Shown here one piece after another: positions 8,434 through 17,112 of a DNA stretch of 64,000 nt. Numbering within the stretch: the stretch's first letter is position 1; each line of letters begins with the position of its first letter. Made by a program: the position numbers and the translations under genes. This stretch comes from Kiritimatiellia bacterium (GTDB taxonomy: Bacteria; Verrucomicrobiota; Kiritimatiellia; CAIQIC01; JAGNIJ01), in NCBI GenBank assembly GCA_018001225.1, contig JAGNIJ010000016.1, positions 1 to 64,000 of the forward strand, read 5' to 3'. Under the pieces are notes generated by a model. The model worked only from the letters and a program-made list of their open reading frames with translations, was not told where the DNA came from and did no database searches.

Positions 8434-11400
8434 GTGCGCGAAATCCCGTACAACTACACCTCGGCGGACGACGGGCAGGTGATCCGGTTCCTGTTCGGGG
8501 AGGAGACCTGGGCCCGGTGGGAGGGCCTGCGCGCCAAGCGCGTCACCGGCCGGTCCGCCCGCCTGCTCCTGCGCGTCATCGGCGACCTCTTCGTGCTCAA
8601 GCGAAACCCCTTCATGATCCAGGACCTGCTGGACCATCCCCGGCGGCAGGCCGCGTTCTTCGAGGAGATGCGGAGCGAGCTCAAGACCGTGCGCGCCGGG
8701 GCCGGCCCGAACGAGGATGTCCTGCGGATCGTGGAGCAGTGCGAACGGGTCGCGGGCGAACTGGCGGCGGCGCTCGCCGCCGCGCCCGCGCGCCGCACGC
8801 AGATCCGCCGGCGGCTCGGCGCGATCATCGGCGAGGACAACGTCCTGTTCGACCCCTTCGCCCTCGTGTGCCACGCGACCGACGCCACCGACTGGCGGCT
8901 GTGCCTGCCCGCCGCGGTCGCGCGCCCGGGCCGGGAGGAAGAGGTCGCCCCCCTGCTCGCGGCGATCCGCGGGCTCGGGCTCCACGCGATCCCGCGCGGC
9001 GCGGGCACCGGCCTGACCGGCGGCGCCGTGCCCCTCCGCGAGAACTGCGTGATGGTCAATACGGAGAAGCTCAACCGCATCCGCGGCCTTTCCGGGAACG
9101 CGCTGGCCGTCGAGGCGGGCGTGATCACCGACGACGCGATCGAGTACGCCCGCCGGCGCGGCAAGGTCTTCGCCACCGACCCCACCAGCGCCTGGGCGTC
9201 CACGATCGGCGGCAACCTCGCCGAGAACGCCGGCGGCAAGACCGCCGTGCTCTGGGGCACGGCCATCGACAACGTGCTCCGCTGGCGGATGGCCCTGCCG
9301 GACGGGACGAACCTCGAGGTCCGGCGGCGGGCGCATCCCGGCCGGAAGATCCGGCCCGACGATACCGTGGAATTCGAGGTCGCCGGCGAGGACGGCCGCG
9401 CGCGGCAGACGATCACGCTCCGGGGCTCGGACCTTCGCAAGCCGGGCCTGTGGAAGGACGTGACGAACAAGGCGCTGGGCGGCCTGCCCGGCCTGCAGAA
9501 GGAGGGCACCGACGGGATCATCACGTCGGCCGAGTTCATCCTCCACGAGCCCTACCCGCAGCGGCGGACCTTCTGCCTGGAGTTCTACGGCGACGACATG
9601 GACGAGGCCAGCCGCGTGATCGTCGACATCTCGCGGGCGTTCGAGGCGGGCGGCGGCGAGGCGCTGATGGCGCTGGAGCATTTCGACGACCAGTACGTGC
9701 GCGCGATCGGCTACAAGAACAAGGCCCCGCGCGCCCGCCCGCCGAAGGCGGTCCTGCTCATCGATCTCGTCGGCCATACGCCGGACCAGCTGGCGGCCGG
9801 ATCGCGGAAGCTGGAGGCCCTGCTCCACCCCTATCCCAACACCTGCCTGTTCGCGGCGCGCGACGACGCGGAGGCCGCCCGGTTCTGGCAGGACCGCAAG
9901 AAGCTGGGCGCCATCGCCGCGCACACGAACGCCTTCAAGCTCAACGAGGACATCGTCCTGCCCCTTGAGGCCCTCGCCCGGTTCGCGCGCTACGTGGACG
10001 GGCGCAACAACGACGAGAACCGGCGCAACCAGCAGTGGCTCGCGGCCGAGTTCGGGCGGCGCATCGAATCGGCCGCCGTCGCCGAGGACGCGGAATGGTA
10101 CTCGGGCAAGATCCCGCGCGCGCGGCAGCTGTGCGCCGAGGCGGCGGAGCAGCTCGGGCGCGCGGCGCCCGAGGACCTGCGCAGCGAGCGCGTCATCCGG
10201 GAACTGCGGGCCGGGCTCGGTCAGCTCGTCTCCGGCTACCGCCAGATCGAGGCGGACCTGGACGCGGCCGAGCGCCACGTGCGGTCCCGCCGCATCGTGC
10301 TCGCCACCCACATGCACGCCGGGGACGGCAACGTCCACGTCAACATCCCCGTCTTCTCGAACGACCGCGACATGATGGAGCGGGCCGCGCGCGAGGCGGA
10401 CGGGGCCATGCGGACGGCGGTGGAGATGGGCGGCGCGGTCAGCGGCGAGCACGGCATCGGCATCACCAAGCTCAAGCACCTCGAGCCGGAGCGCATCCGC
10501 GAACTGGACGAGCACCGCCGCCGCCTGGACCCGGACGGGCTCCTGAACCCGGGCAAGCTGCAGGATACCGGCGCGCTGGACGCCGTGTTCACGCCGTCGT
10601 TCAACCTGCTGGAGCTGGAGGCGCGCATTCTCCGGCACGGCTCGCTGGAGGAGCTGGCGCTGAAGATCGCGAAGTGCGTCCGGTGCGGCAAGTGCAAGGC
10701 GGACTGCTGCGTGTTCTATCCCGCGCGGAACCTGTTCTACCACCCGCGCAACAAGAACCTGGCGATCGGCGCGCTGATCGAGGCGCTGCTCTACGACGCG
10801 CAGCGCTCGCGCTCGACCCGCTTCGAGGGCCTGCGGTTCCTGGAGGACCTCGCGGACCACTGCACCGCCTGCCACAAGTGCCTCAAGCCGTGCCCCGTGG
10901 ACATCGATACCGGCGAGGTCTCGATCCTGGAGCGGAACATCCTGAAGGCGCGCCATGTCAAGCACACCCCGGCGCCGACGCGCCTGACGCTGGCCTACCT
11001 CGAAAGCCGGGGCCCGCTGGTCAACCGCCTGTTCCGGGCCGGCGTGCTCCGCGCGGGCGGGGCCGGCCAGCGGCTCGCGCACCGCGTGGCGGCCGCCTTG
11101 CCGAAGACGCTGGTGAAACACGTGCCCGGCCACGCCCTGCTGGCCTCGCCCCTGCCGCCCGCGCCGCCGGGGACGCTGCGCGACCGGCTCCCGCCCTGCA
11201 AGGACAACCAGGCCCTCTGCTTCCGGCCGGAAGGAGCGCCGAAGGCTTCCGTCTTCTACTTCCCCGGCTGCGGCTCGGAGCGGCTGTTCTCCGACGTCTC
11301 GCTGGCCGCGCTCTACCTGCTGGTCAAGACCGGGAACCAGGTCGTCCTCCCGCCGCCGTTCCTGTGCTGCGGGTTCCCGGCCTACGCGAACGCCGACGGC

Positions 11401-11988
11401 GAACGGCACAACCGCATCGTGCTGCACGACACGATCGTCTTCAGCCAGATCCGCGACATGTTCGGCTATCTCCGGTTCGACGCCTGCGTGGTGAGCTGCG
11501 GCACGTGCATGGAAGCCCTGCGCGCGATGGGACTGGAGGCCGTCTTCGGCGGCCCGCTGCGCGACGTGTCGGAGTTCGTCCTCGCCGGCGGCGCGGAGTT
11601 GCCCGGCGGCGGCGCGCCGGCGCTCTACCACGCCCCGTGCCACGATTCGCTCGCGGGCGGCGGCCCGGCGCTGCTGGCGCGCGGCGGCGCGGGCCCGGTC
11701 GAGTCCGTGCCCCACTGCTGCTCCGAGGCCGGCACGCTGGCCTTGAGCCGGCCCGACATTTCCGGTTCCATGCTCCAGCGGAAGGCGGACTCGCTCCGGG
11801 CCGCGTCGGAAAAGGCCGGGACGGGCCTGGTCCTCACCAACTGCCCGTCCTGCCTCCAGGGCCTCGGCCGGAACCGTAGCATAGAGCCCCGCCACTTGGC
11901 GGTCGAGTTCGCCCGGCGCCTGGGCGGCCCGGACTGGGCGCGCGAGCTGGAGGGATTCATCCGGGCGGCGGAAATCACGACGTTCTGA
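8434..11988 (+). CDS. Large FAD-linked oxidase / Fe-S oxidoreductase (DUF3683-type, D-lactate/glycolate dehydrogenase-like)
   Basis: An 1184-aa fusion with a GTG start. The N-terminus (M-R-E-I-P-Y-N-Y-T-S) and first 120 residues match the DUF3683 extension. Next comes an FAD-binding PCMH domain with P-R-G-A-G-T-G-L-T-G-G (about 187-197) and the FAD-oxidase C-terminal domain. Then a ferredoxin-like part has C-V-R-C-G-K-C-K-A-D-C-C (about 748-759) and C-T-A-C-H-K-C-L-K-P-C-P (about 810-821). The last part is two CCG half-domains (F-P-G-C-G, C-C-G-F-P, H-A-P-C-H-D, C-C-S-E-A-G). This equals GlcD, GlcE-like and GlcF parts in one chain, so a 2-hydroxyacid such as D-lactate or glycolate is the likely electron donor and a quinone the likely acceptor. 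The exact substrate is an inference. It appears monocistronic. Confidence 0.85.
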   Translation: MREIPYNYTSADDGQVIRFLFGEETWARWEGLRAKRVTGRSARLLLRVIGDLFVLKRNPFMIQDLLDHPRRQAAFFEEMRSELKTVRAGAGPNEDVLRIVEQCERVAGELAAALAAAPARRTQIRRRLGAIIGEDNVLFDPFALVCHATDATDWRLCLPAAVARPGREEEVAPLLAAIRGLGLHAIPRGAGTGLTGGAVPLRENCVMVNTEKLNRIRGLSGNALAVEAGVITDDAIEYARRRGKVFATDPTSAWASTIGGNLAENAGGKTAVLWGTAIDNVLRWRMALPDGTNLEVRRRAHPGRKIRPDDTVEFEVAGEDGRARQTITLRGSDLRKPGLWKDVTNKALGGLPGLQKEGTDGIITSAEFILHEPYPQRRTFCLEFYGDDMDEASRVIVDISRAFEAGGGEALMALEHFDDQYVRAIGYKNKAPRARPPKAVLLIDLVGHTPDQLAAGSRKLEALLHPYPNTCLFAARDDAEAARFWQDRKKLGAIAAHTNAFKLNEDIVLPLEALARFARYVDGRNNDENRRNQQWLAAEFGRRIESAAVAEDAEWYSGKIPRARQLCAEAAEQLGRAAPEDLRSERVIRELRAGLGQLVSGYRQIEADLDAAERHVRSRRIVLATHMHAGDGNVHVNIPVFSNDRDMMERAAREADGAMRTAVEMGGAVSGEHGIGITKLKHLEPERIRELDEHRRRLDPDGLLNPGKLQDTGALDAVFTPSFNLLELEARILRHGSLEELALKIAKCVRCGKCKADCCVFYPARNLFYHPRNKNLAIGALIEALLYDAQRSRSTRFEGLRFLEDLADHCTACHKCLKPCPVDIDTGEVSILERNILKARHVKHTPAPTRLTLAYLESRGPLVNRLFRAGVLRAGGAGQRLAHRVAAALPKTLVKHVPGHALLASPLPPAPPGTLRDRLPPCKDNQALCFRPEGAPKASVFYFPGCGSERLFSDVSLAALYLLVKTGNQVVLPPPFLCCGFPAYANADGERHNRIVLHDTIVFSQIRDMFGYLRFDACVVSCGTCMEALRAMGLEAVFGGPLRDVSEFVLAGGAELPGGGAPALYHAPCHDSLAGGGPALLARGGAGPVESVPHCCSEAGTLALSRPDISGSMLQRKADSLRAASEKAGTGLVLTNCPSCLQGLGRNRSIEPRHLAVEFARRLGGPDWARELEGFIRAAEITTF

Positions 11989-12065
11989 CCGGCGGGAGGA
12001 ACCCCGATCCGCGCGTAGGGACCTTCGACCCTATGCCCTCCCGCGCAGGTTCTCCTTTGCGTTCA

Positions 12066-12153
12066 CGGCTCGCGGGGACGCTCCCCCTCCGGACGAGGAA
12101 GCTATCTGCATCGTATAGGTAGCGTTATGGAGGGCGAGCGTCCCCGCGAGCCG
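12066..12153. repeat. Intergenic inverted repeat, family A
   Basis: Two 25-nt arms (12066-12090 and 12129-12153) are reverse complements with one mismatch; the core is GCGAGCGTCCCCGCGAGCC. They are separated by a 38-nt loop. The right arm recurs exactly at 19384-19408, so this is an interspersed repeat and not simply a terminator. The rest of the 278-nt gap from 11989 to 12266 contains no coding signal I can support. Confidence 0.8.
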
Positions 12154-12229
12154 CACAGACAGCGCCGGGCGCAGGGATTGCCCAAGCGACCGCCATCCTT
12201 ACGCGCGGATTGGGGGCGCCTGACCCTTC

Positions 12230-12258
12230 TTGTGGATCGGCCGGTCGCGATATAGTAT
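12230..12258 (+). promoter_or_regulatory. Sigma70-like promoter, near-leaderless
   Basis: TTGTGG (12230-12235), a 17-nt spacer and TAGTAT (12253-12258). The -10 box ends 8 nt before ATG 12267, so the mRNA would have almost no 5' leader. Confidence 0.45.
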
Positions 12259-12266
12259 CCGACATT

Positions 12267-13172
12267 ATGCCCAGCACACTGGTTCACCTCGGCGTGCAGG
12301 GATTGGCATCCAGGATCGTGTTCCGGACGGCCGACCTGAAATGGGTCTTCCTCGGGCTCGTTATTCCCGACGTGCCGTGGATCATCCAGCGGGCCATCCG
12401 CGTGCTGCCCGTCTCGCCCGACCCCTACGCGCTGAAACTCTACGGCGTGGTCCAGTCGTCGCTGGCGTTCTGCCTGCTGCTGGGCGCGGCGCTGGCCCTG
12501 CTCTCCGCGTCGTTCTGGAAGACCTGGGCCGTGCTGGCCTTCAACTCGCTGCTGCACCTGCTGATCGACGCGGCGGAACAGAAGGGCGGCAACGGCGTGT
12601 TCCTGTTCGCCCCCGCGAGCTGGCGGATGACGGACGGGGACCTGCTGCCGGCGGAGGGCTGGGCGATCACGCTGCTGACGGCGCTGGGCGTGGCCGTCGG
12701 GCTATGGGGCCTCTACCAGCAGGCCCGCGCGCCGGCCGGCCCGATCCTGCCCGTCCGCGGCGGCCGCGGGCTCGCGGCCGCGGCGGGGCTCGCCGCGTAC
12801 GGGCTGCTGCCCCTGGCGTTCCTGCAAGGCCCGCTCCGGGCCGACGCGTTTTCGATCCGCACGCTCCAGGACGTCGAGCACCGGCCGGGCCGGGCGGCGG
12901 CGTTTGACCGCGCGGTCTACCTGCCCGGGGACGGCGGCCGCCTGCGCCTGTTCTCCGGGGAGATCCTGCGCGTCGAGGGCCTGCCGCTGGACCGGCAGCA
13001 ACAGGTGACCGCCAGCGGGGTCTTTACGGCGCCCGACCTGTTTCGCGTCGACCGCTGGACGCCCCACACGCCGCACTACCGGGACTCCCTCACGGGGCTG
13101 GGGCTTGCGTTCGGCGCGGCGATGTGGCTTCATGCCGGTATCCGCCGGATGCGCCGCACATGGAAACCATAG
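12267..13172 (+). CDS. Integral membrane protein, possible YdjM-type metal-dependent hydrolase fold
   Basis: A 301-aa protein starting M-P-S-T-L-V-H-L-G-V-Q-G. ATG 12267 was chosen over an upstream frame extension because the -10 box lies directly in front of it. It has an early His (H7), an I-P-D motif (about residue 34) and L-L-H-L-L-I-D-A-A-E inside a hydrophobic helix (about 94-103), which recalls the His/Asp pattern of PF04307 (YdjM, LexA-regulated membrane hydrolase). Five or so hydrophobic helices and a short periplasmic beta-like domain (about 210-270) follow. The family assignment is tentative. It overlaps folK by 13 nt, so the two are probably cotranscribed. Confidence 0.5.
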   Translation: MPSTLVHLGVQGLASRIVFRTADLKWVFLGLVIPDVPWIIQRAIRVLPVSPDPYALKLYGVVQSSLAFCLLLGAALALLSASFWKTWAVLAFNSLLHLLIDAAEQKGGNGVFLFAPASWRMTDGDLLPAEGWAITLLTALGVAVGLWGLYQQARAPAGPILPVRGGRGLAAAAGLAAYGLLPLAFLQGPLRADAFSIRTLQDVEHRPGRAAAFDRAVYLPGDGGRLRLFSGEILRVEGLPLDRQQQVTASGVFTAPDLFRVDRWTPHTPHYRDSLTGLGLAFGAAMWLHAGIRRMRRTWKP

Positions 13173-13663
13173 TCAGCATGGGCTCGAACCTGGGCGACCG
13201 GCTGACCGCCCTGACGATGGCCCGCCGCCGGATCGCCGAGTGGCCGGACGTCCGCATCGCGGCCCAGTCGCCCGTGTATGAAACCGAGCCGGTCGGCGTG
13301 CTGGAGAAGTACAGCCACCTTCGTTTCCTGAACGCCGTGCTGGTCCTGGAAAGCCCGTGGGACGGCCACGGCTGGTACAAGCGCCTCCACGCGCTCGAGG
13401 CCAAGCTGGGCCGCAAGCGCGGGCTGGACCGGTTCATGCCGAGGACGATCGACCTGGACATCGTCTGCGTCGGGAACACATCCTGCCAGAGCGGCGGGCT
13501 GGTGATCCCGCACCCGCACTGGAAGGAGCGCCGCTTCGTCGTGCAGCCGCTGGCGGATATCCGGCCCGACCTGGTGATCCCGGGCGAGACTCGCACGGTG
13601 CGGCAGGTGCTGGAGGCCCTGCCCCCGGAACCGAAGGTCGCGCTTTTCGCCAAGGAATGGTAA
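13160..13663 (+). CDS. folK: 2-amino-4-hydroxy-6-hydroxymethyldihydropteridine pyrophosphokinase
   Basis: A 167-aa HPPK, normal family length. It transfers pyrophosphate from ATP to 6-hydroxymethyl-7,8-dihydropterin in folate synthesis. M-E-T-I-V-S-M-G-S-N-L-G-D-R is the typical start, which fixes ATG 13160 inside the end of the previous gene. The signature R-F-M-P-R-T-I-D-L-D-I-V (about residues 92-103) supplies the two magnesium-binding aspartates, and P-H-P-H follows. panB starts 10 nt after its stop, and panC is two genes on, the folK-panB-panC association known from many bacteria. Confidence 0.95.
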   Translation: METIVSMGSNLGDRLTALTMARRRIAEWPDVRIAAQSPVYETEPVGVLEKYSHLRFLNAVLVLESPWDGHGWYKRLHALEAKLGRKRGLDRFMPRTIDLDIVCVGNTSCQSGGLVIPHPHWKERRFVVQPLADIRPDLVIPGETRTVRQVLEALPPEPKVALFAKEW

Positions 13664-13673
13664 GGTACTTTCC

Positions 13674-14477
13674 GTGAACACCACCCCCTGGACCGCGCCG
13701 AAGATCAAGGCCCTGAAGGGAAAGGAAAAAATCGTTTCCCTGACGGCCTACGACTATGCCATGGCCCGGCTCGTGGACGCGGCCGGGATTCACCTGGTCC
13801 TCGTCGGCGACTCGCTGGGCATGACCATGCTCGGCTACGAGAACACGCTGCCCGTGACGATGGACGACATGATCCACCACACCGCGGCCGTCGCGCGCGG
13901 CGTGAAGACGGCGCTTGTCGTCGGCGACATGCCGTTCCTCTCGTACCACGCCTCCATCGAGCAGGCCATTCTCAATGCCGGGCGGTTCATCCAGGAGGGC
14001 GGCGCCAACGCGGTGAAGATCGAGGGCGGCGCGTTCCGCGAGCCGCTGATCCACGCGCTGGTGCAGAACGGCATCCCCGTGCTGGGGCACATCGGGCTCA
14101 CGCCGCAGAGCATCGAGGTCATGGGCGGCTACAAGGTCCAGGGCCGCAACCACGCGGGCGCGCAGCAGTTGCTCGAGGACGCCCGCGCGGTCGAGGAGGC
14201 CGGCGCGTTCGCGCTCGTGCTGGAGGCCATGCCCGGCGACCTCGCGGCCGAAATCACCGCGGCCGTGAAGATCCCGACGATCGGCATCGGCGCGGGGCCG
14301 GCCTGCGACGGGCAGGTGCTCGTGCTCCACGACGTGCTCGGCCTCTACGGCGACTTCAAGCCGAAGTTCGTCAAGCGCTACGCGGAGCTCGGCGCGCAAA
14401 TCGTGCAGGTCGTAAAGCAGTACAAGCAGGAAGTCCAGACCGGCGCCTTCCCGGGGCCGGAACAGTCGTACGAATGA
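13674..14477 (+). CDS. panB: 3-methyl-2-oxobutanoate hydroxymethyltransferase
   Basis: A 267-aa TIM-barrel enzyme, GTG start. It makes ketopantoate from alpha-ketoisovalerate and methylene-tetrahydrofolate, the first step of pantothenate synthesis. Visible family blocks are S-L-T-A-Y-D-Y-A-M-A, L-V-G-D-S-L-G-M-T-M-L-G-Y with the metal-binding Asp, G-D-M-P-F-L-S-Y, G-G-A-N-A-V-K-I-E-G-G, G-H-I-G-L-T-P-Q and L-E-A-M-P. Length and all blocks are intact. Its stop overlaps the next start (ATGA), linking it oddly to a secreted deacetylase. Confidence 0.97.
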   Translation: MNTTPWTAPKIKALKGKEKIVSLTAYDYAMARLVDAAGIHLVLVGDSLGMTMLGYENTLPVTMDDMIHHTAAVARGVKTALVVGDMPFLSYHASIEQAILNAGRFIQEGGANAVKIEGGAFREPLIHALVQNGIPVLGHIGLTPQSIEVMGGYKVQGRNHAGAQQLLEDARAVEEAGAFALVLEAMPGDLAAEITAAVKIPTIGIGAGPACDGQVLVLHDVLGLYGDFKPKFVKRYAELGAQIVQVVKQYKQEVQTGAFPGPEQSYE

Positions 14478-16126
14478 AGCGGGCCGTTTCCTTTGTCCTC
14501 CTGGCCGGGTGGCTCGCCGCCCGCGCCGCCGGCGAATGCCTGCCTCCGGACTGCATCGCGGCCTCCACGAACCCGCCGGGCGGCCTGACGCCGCTCAACA
14601 CGCCGCAGATCGTCCTGCTCTCGTGGGACGATTCCGTCACGACGGACTCCTATCCGCTGGTCCAGAGCGTCCTGACCAACCATGTGAACCCCAACGGCCA
14701 GCCGATCAAGGCCACGTTCTTCGTCTCGCTGGACACCCGGATAGACTATCCGCTCGTCCAGCGCCTCTACGCCGACGGCCACGAGGTCGCCGTCCACACC
14801 ATGACGCACACGACCGGCACCAACACGCCGCCGGATGCCTGGCGGCGCGAGATCGTCGGCGGCCGATCGACGCTCGCCTCGCTGGGCGCCATCCCCGAGC
14901 GCGACATCGTCGGCTTTCGCGCGCCCTATTTGTACAGCAACGACGGCAGCTTCCGGATCCTGGCCGAGCAGGGTTTCCTGTACGATTCCTCGCTCTTTGA
15001 GGATCTTGCCGGCATGAGCCCCTCGCCCGCCGCCATGACCTGGGCCTATACCCTCGACGACGGCGCGGTCGAAAACGTCCCGGCCATCCGCAAGCCCGCG
15101 CAACCGTATCCCGGCCTCATTGAGCTTCACTTGTACGACCTCTTCGCCACCAACGGGAGCCCCGCCACGATCATGGACCCGCCCGAGAGCTACGCGTCCA
15201 ACGACGTGATGACCTTGTGGAAGACGAATTTCCTCTGGCATTACGACGGGAACCGCGCGCCGCTGACGCTCGCCCTGCACGCCACGACCACCAACCAGTG
15301 GATGTCGAACCCCGCGCACTCGGCGTGGCGAATCGCGGCGCTCAACGAGTTCGTGGCATGGGCCCTCGCGTACCCCCACGTCTATTTTGTAACCTACCGG
15401 GACCTTGCGGAATACATGCGAGACCCCGTGGACGTGACCGCCGCGCCCACGGCAGCCGTTTTCCAAACCGCGCGGGTGACTCCGCAGAGCAACGTCGCGG
15501 CCTGCGCCTACCCGGGATACCGCACGGTGCGGGTGCTCGGCGGCTGCCCGCCGGCCTACCCGGCGCCCACCAACCTGTACTGGCAATTCGCGCCGACCGG
15601 CGGCGGCACCGTGGCCTTCAACGTGATCTCCCAGGACGCGACGCACACCTACGCGTACTTCGTCGTCACGAACGACACCGCGGGCTCCATCTTCCACTGG
15701 CGCGCGGACGTGGACATCAGCGCGGGGCAGGTCTCGTGGCTGTGGGACGGGTTCTGGACCCAGACCCTGGCGCACCTGGAGGTCCACGCCAAGCAGTACA
15801 ACCGGATCCTCGCCCCCGGCGGGTCCGCGACCGTGACGTTCCGCCTCGATACGACCAACCCGGTCCTGTTCACGGGCGCGGACGTGGCCCTGGACACCCT
15901 CGCGCCCCGCGCCCCGACCCTCGCCGTGATCCGGGCCGACCTGGAATCGAACGGCCTCGCGCTGGCCTGGGACCGAACCGCGGTGGAATACGAGTTGCAC
16001 GCCGCCACCCAACTGGTCGGCGAGGGCTGGAGCCTCTTCGCCACCGGCGTCTTCACCGAGGCCTGGACCGGCGACCTTTCCGTGCTGCCGGGCCGGATGT
16101 TCCTGCGCGTCGGCGGGATGCCCTGA
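14474..16126 (+). CDS. Secreted NodB-type polysaccharide deacetylase-like protein
   Basis: A 550-aa exported protein with a signal peptide (residues about 1-21, ending A-R-A-A-G-E). The NodB domain (about 40-300) has L-S-W-D-D (about residues 48-52), A-T-F-F-V-S, the zinc-binding H-T-M-T-H and R-A-P-Y. In most members the first motif is T-F-D-D; here Trp replaces Phe, while the two Asp are kept. The family removes acetyl groups from glycans such as peptidoglycan, chitin or capsule. A beta-rich region follows (about 320-480), and the last 60 residues resemble the end of the 2443-aa propeller protein (Y-E-L-H-A-A-T-x-L-V, R-M-F-L-R-V). The gene sits between panB and panC, with no functional link to them. 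Confidence 0.8.
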   Translation: MKRAVSFVLLAGWLAARAAGECLPPDCIAASTNPPGGLTPLNTPQIVLLSWDDSVTTDSYPLVQSVLTNHVNPNGQPIKATFFVSLDTRIDYPLVQRLYADGHEVAVHTMTHTTGTNTPPDAWRREIVGGRSTLASLGAIPERDIVGFRAPYLYSNDGSFRILAEQGFLYDSSLFEDLAGMSPSPAAMTWAYTLDDGAVENVPAIRKPAQPYPGLIELHLYDLFATNGSPATIMDPPESYASNDVMTLWKTNFLWHYDGNRAPLTLALHATTTNQWMSNPAHSAWRIAALNEFVAWALAYPHVYFVTYRDLAEYMRDPVDVTAAPTAAVFQTARVTPQSNVAACAYPGYRTVRVLGGCPPAYPAPTNLYWQFAPTGGGTVAFNVISQDATHTYAYFVVTNDTAGSIFHWRADVDISAGQVSWLWDGFWTQTLAHLEVHAKQYNRILAPGGSATVTFRLDTTNPVLFTGADVALDTLAPRAPTLAVIRADLESNGLALAWDRTAVEYELHAATQLVGEGWSLFATGVFTEAWTGDLSVLPGRMFLRVGGMP

Positions 16127-16230
16127 CGGGAATGTCTGGCCGGGCGAAATGTGCCGGGGGGCTCGCCCGCGCTATTCACGGCCGAGACGGCCGCGCCACT
16201 CTCCCGAGCCCATCCTTCCCGACTGCTGTA

Positions 16231-16259
16231 TTGTGCCGCCCGCGCGCCCGCGCTACAGT
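16231..16259 (+). promoter_or_regulatory. Sigma70-like promoter for panC, near-leaderless
   Basis: TTGTGC (16231-16236), 17-nt spacer, TACAGT (16254-16259). The -10 box ends 7 nt before GTG 16267. It gives panC its own promoter despite the upstream same-strand genes. Confidence 0.5.
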
Positions 16260-16266
16260 GAGACCC

Positions 16267-17112
16267 GTGCAGATCATCCGCACACCCGCCGACATGCAGG
16301 CCCGCGCCCGCGCCCTCCGCCGCGAGGGCCGGCGCATCGGGTTCGTGCCGACCATGGGCTATCTCCACGAGGGCCACGTCTCCCTGGTCCGACTCGCCCG
16401 CGCGCGCAGCGAAGTCGTGGTCGTGAGCCTCTTCGTCAACCCGACCCAGTTCGGGCCGAACGAGGATCTGGCCAAATATCCCCGGGACTTCGAGCGCGAC
16501 GAGGCCTTGTGCCGGGAGGCGGGGACGGACATTATCTTCTACCCGAACGAGAAGGACATCTACCTGCCGGGCCACAGCGTGTACGTGATCGAGGAGTCCC
16601 TCTCCCGCGGGCTCTGCGGCGCGACGCGGCCGGGCCATTTCCGGGGCGTGGCCACCGTGGTGGCCAAGCTGTTCAACCTCGTGCTCCCCGACGTCGCCGT
16701 GTTCGGCGAGAAGGACGGCCAGCAGCTGCGCGTGATCCGGCGCATGGTCCGCGACCTGAATTTCCCCGTCGAGATCGTCGCCGGCCCCACCGTCCGCGAG
16801 CCCGACGGCCTGGCCATGAGCTCGCGAAACAAGTACCTCTCGCCGGAGGAGCGCCGCCAGGCCCTGTGCCTGCGCCGCGCGCTCGACCGGGCCGAAGAAC
16901 TCGTCCGCGCGGGCGAACGGGACATCGCCCGGATCGCCGAGGAAATGCGGCAGACCGTCGCCTCCGCCCCGCTGGCCCGGGTGGATTACATCGAGATCGT
17001 GGACGACGCCACGCTGGAACCCGTCCGCGTCCTCGAACGCCCGGTCATGGCCGCGCTGGCGGTATTCGTGGGCAAAACGCGGCTCATCGACAACACGGTG
17101 CTGCGCCCATGA
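16267..17112 (+). CDS. panC: Pantothenate synthetase
   Basis: A 281-aa ligase that joins pantoate and beta-alanine using ATP. The usual start M-Q-I-I-R-T is reached from GTG 16267; another in-frame GTG lies 9 nt upstream. Motifs seen: F-V-P-T-M-G-Y-L-H-E-G-H (residues about 27-38, the H-x-x-H ATP site), S-L-F-V-N-P-T-Q-F, R-P-G-H-F-R-G-V-A-T-V-V, V-F-G-E-K-D-x-Q-Q and M-S-S-R-N-x-Y-L. All catalytic regions are complete and the length is normal. No panD is seen in the window. The stop overlaps the following start in an ATGA. Confidence 0.96.
   Translation: MQIIRTPADMQARARALRREGRRIGFVPTMGYLHEGHVSLVRLARARSEVVVVSLFVNPTQFGPNEDLAKYPRDFERDEALCREAGTDIIFYPNEKDIYLPGHSVYVIEESLSRGLCGATRPGHFRGVATVVAKLFNLVLPDVAVFGEKDGQQLRVIRRMVRDLNFPVEIVAGPTVREPDGLAMSSRNKYLSPEERRQALCLRRALDRAEELVRAGERDIARIAEEMRQTVASAPLARVDYIEIVDDATLEPVRVLERPVMAALAVFVGKTRLIDNTVLRP

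Noticed and set aside
8266..11895. 1209-aa open frame antisense to the Fe-S oxidoreductase
   Set aside because: Shadow of a GC-rich gene; no motif, and the opposite strand has a complete multi-domain enzyme.
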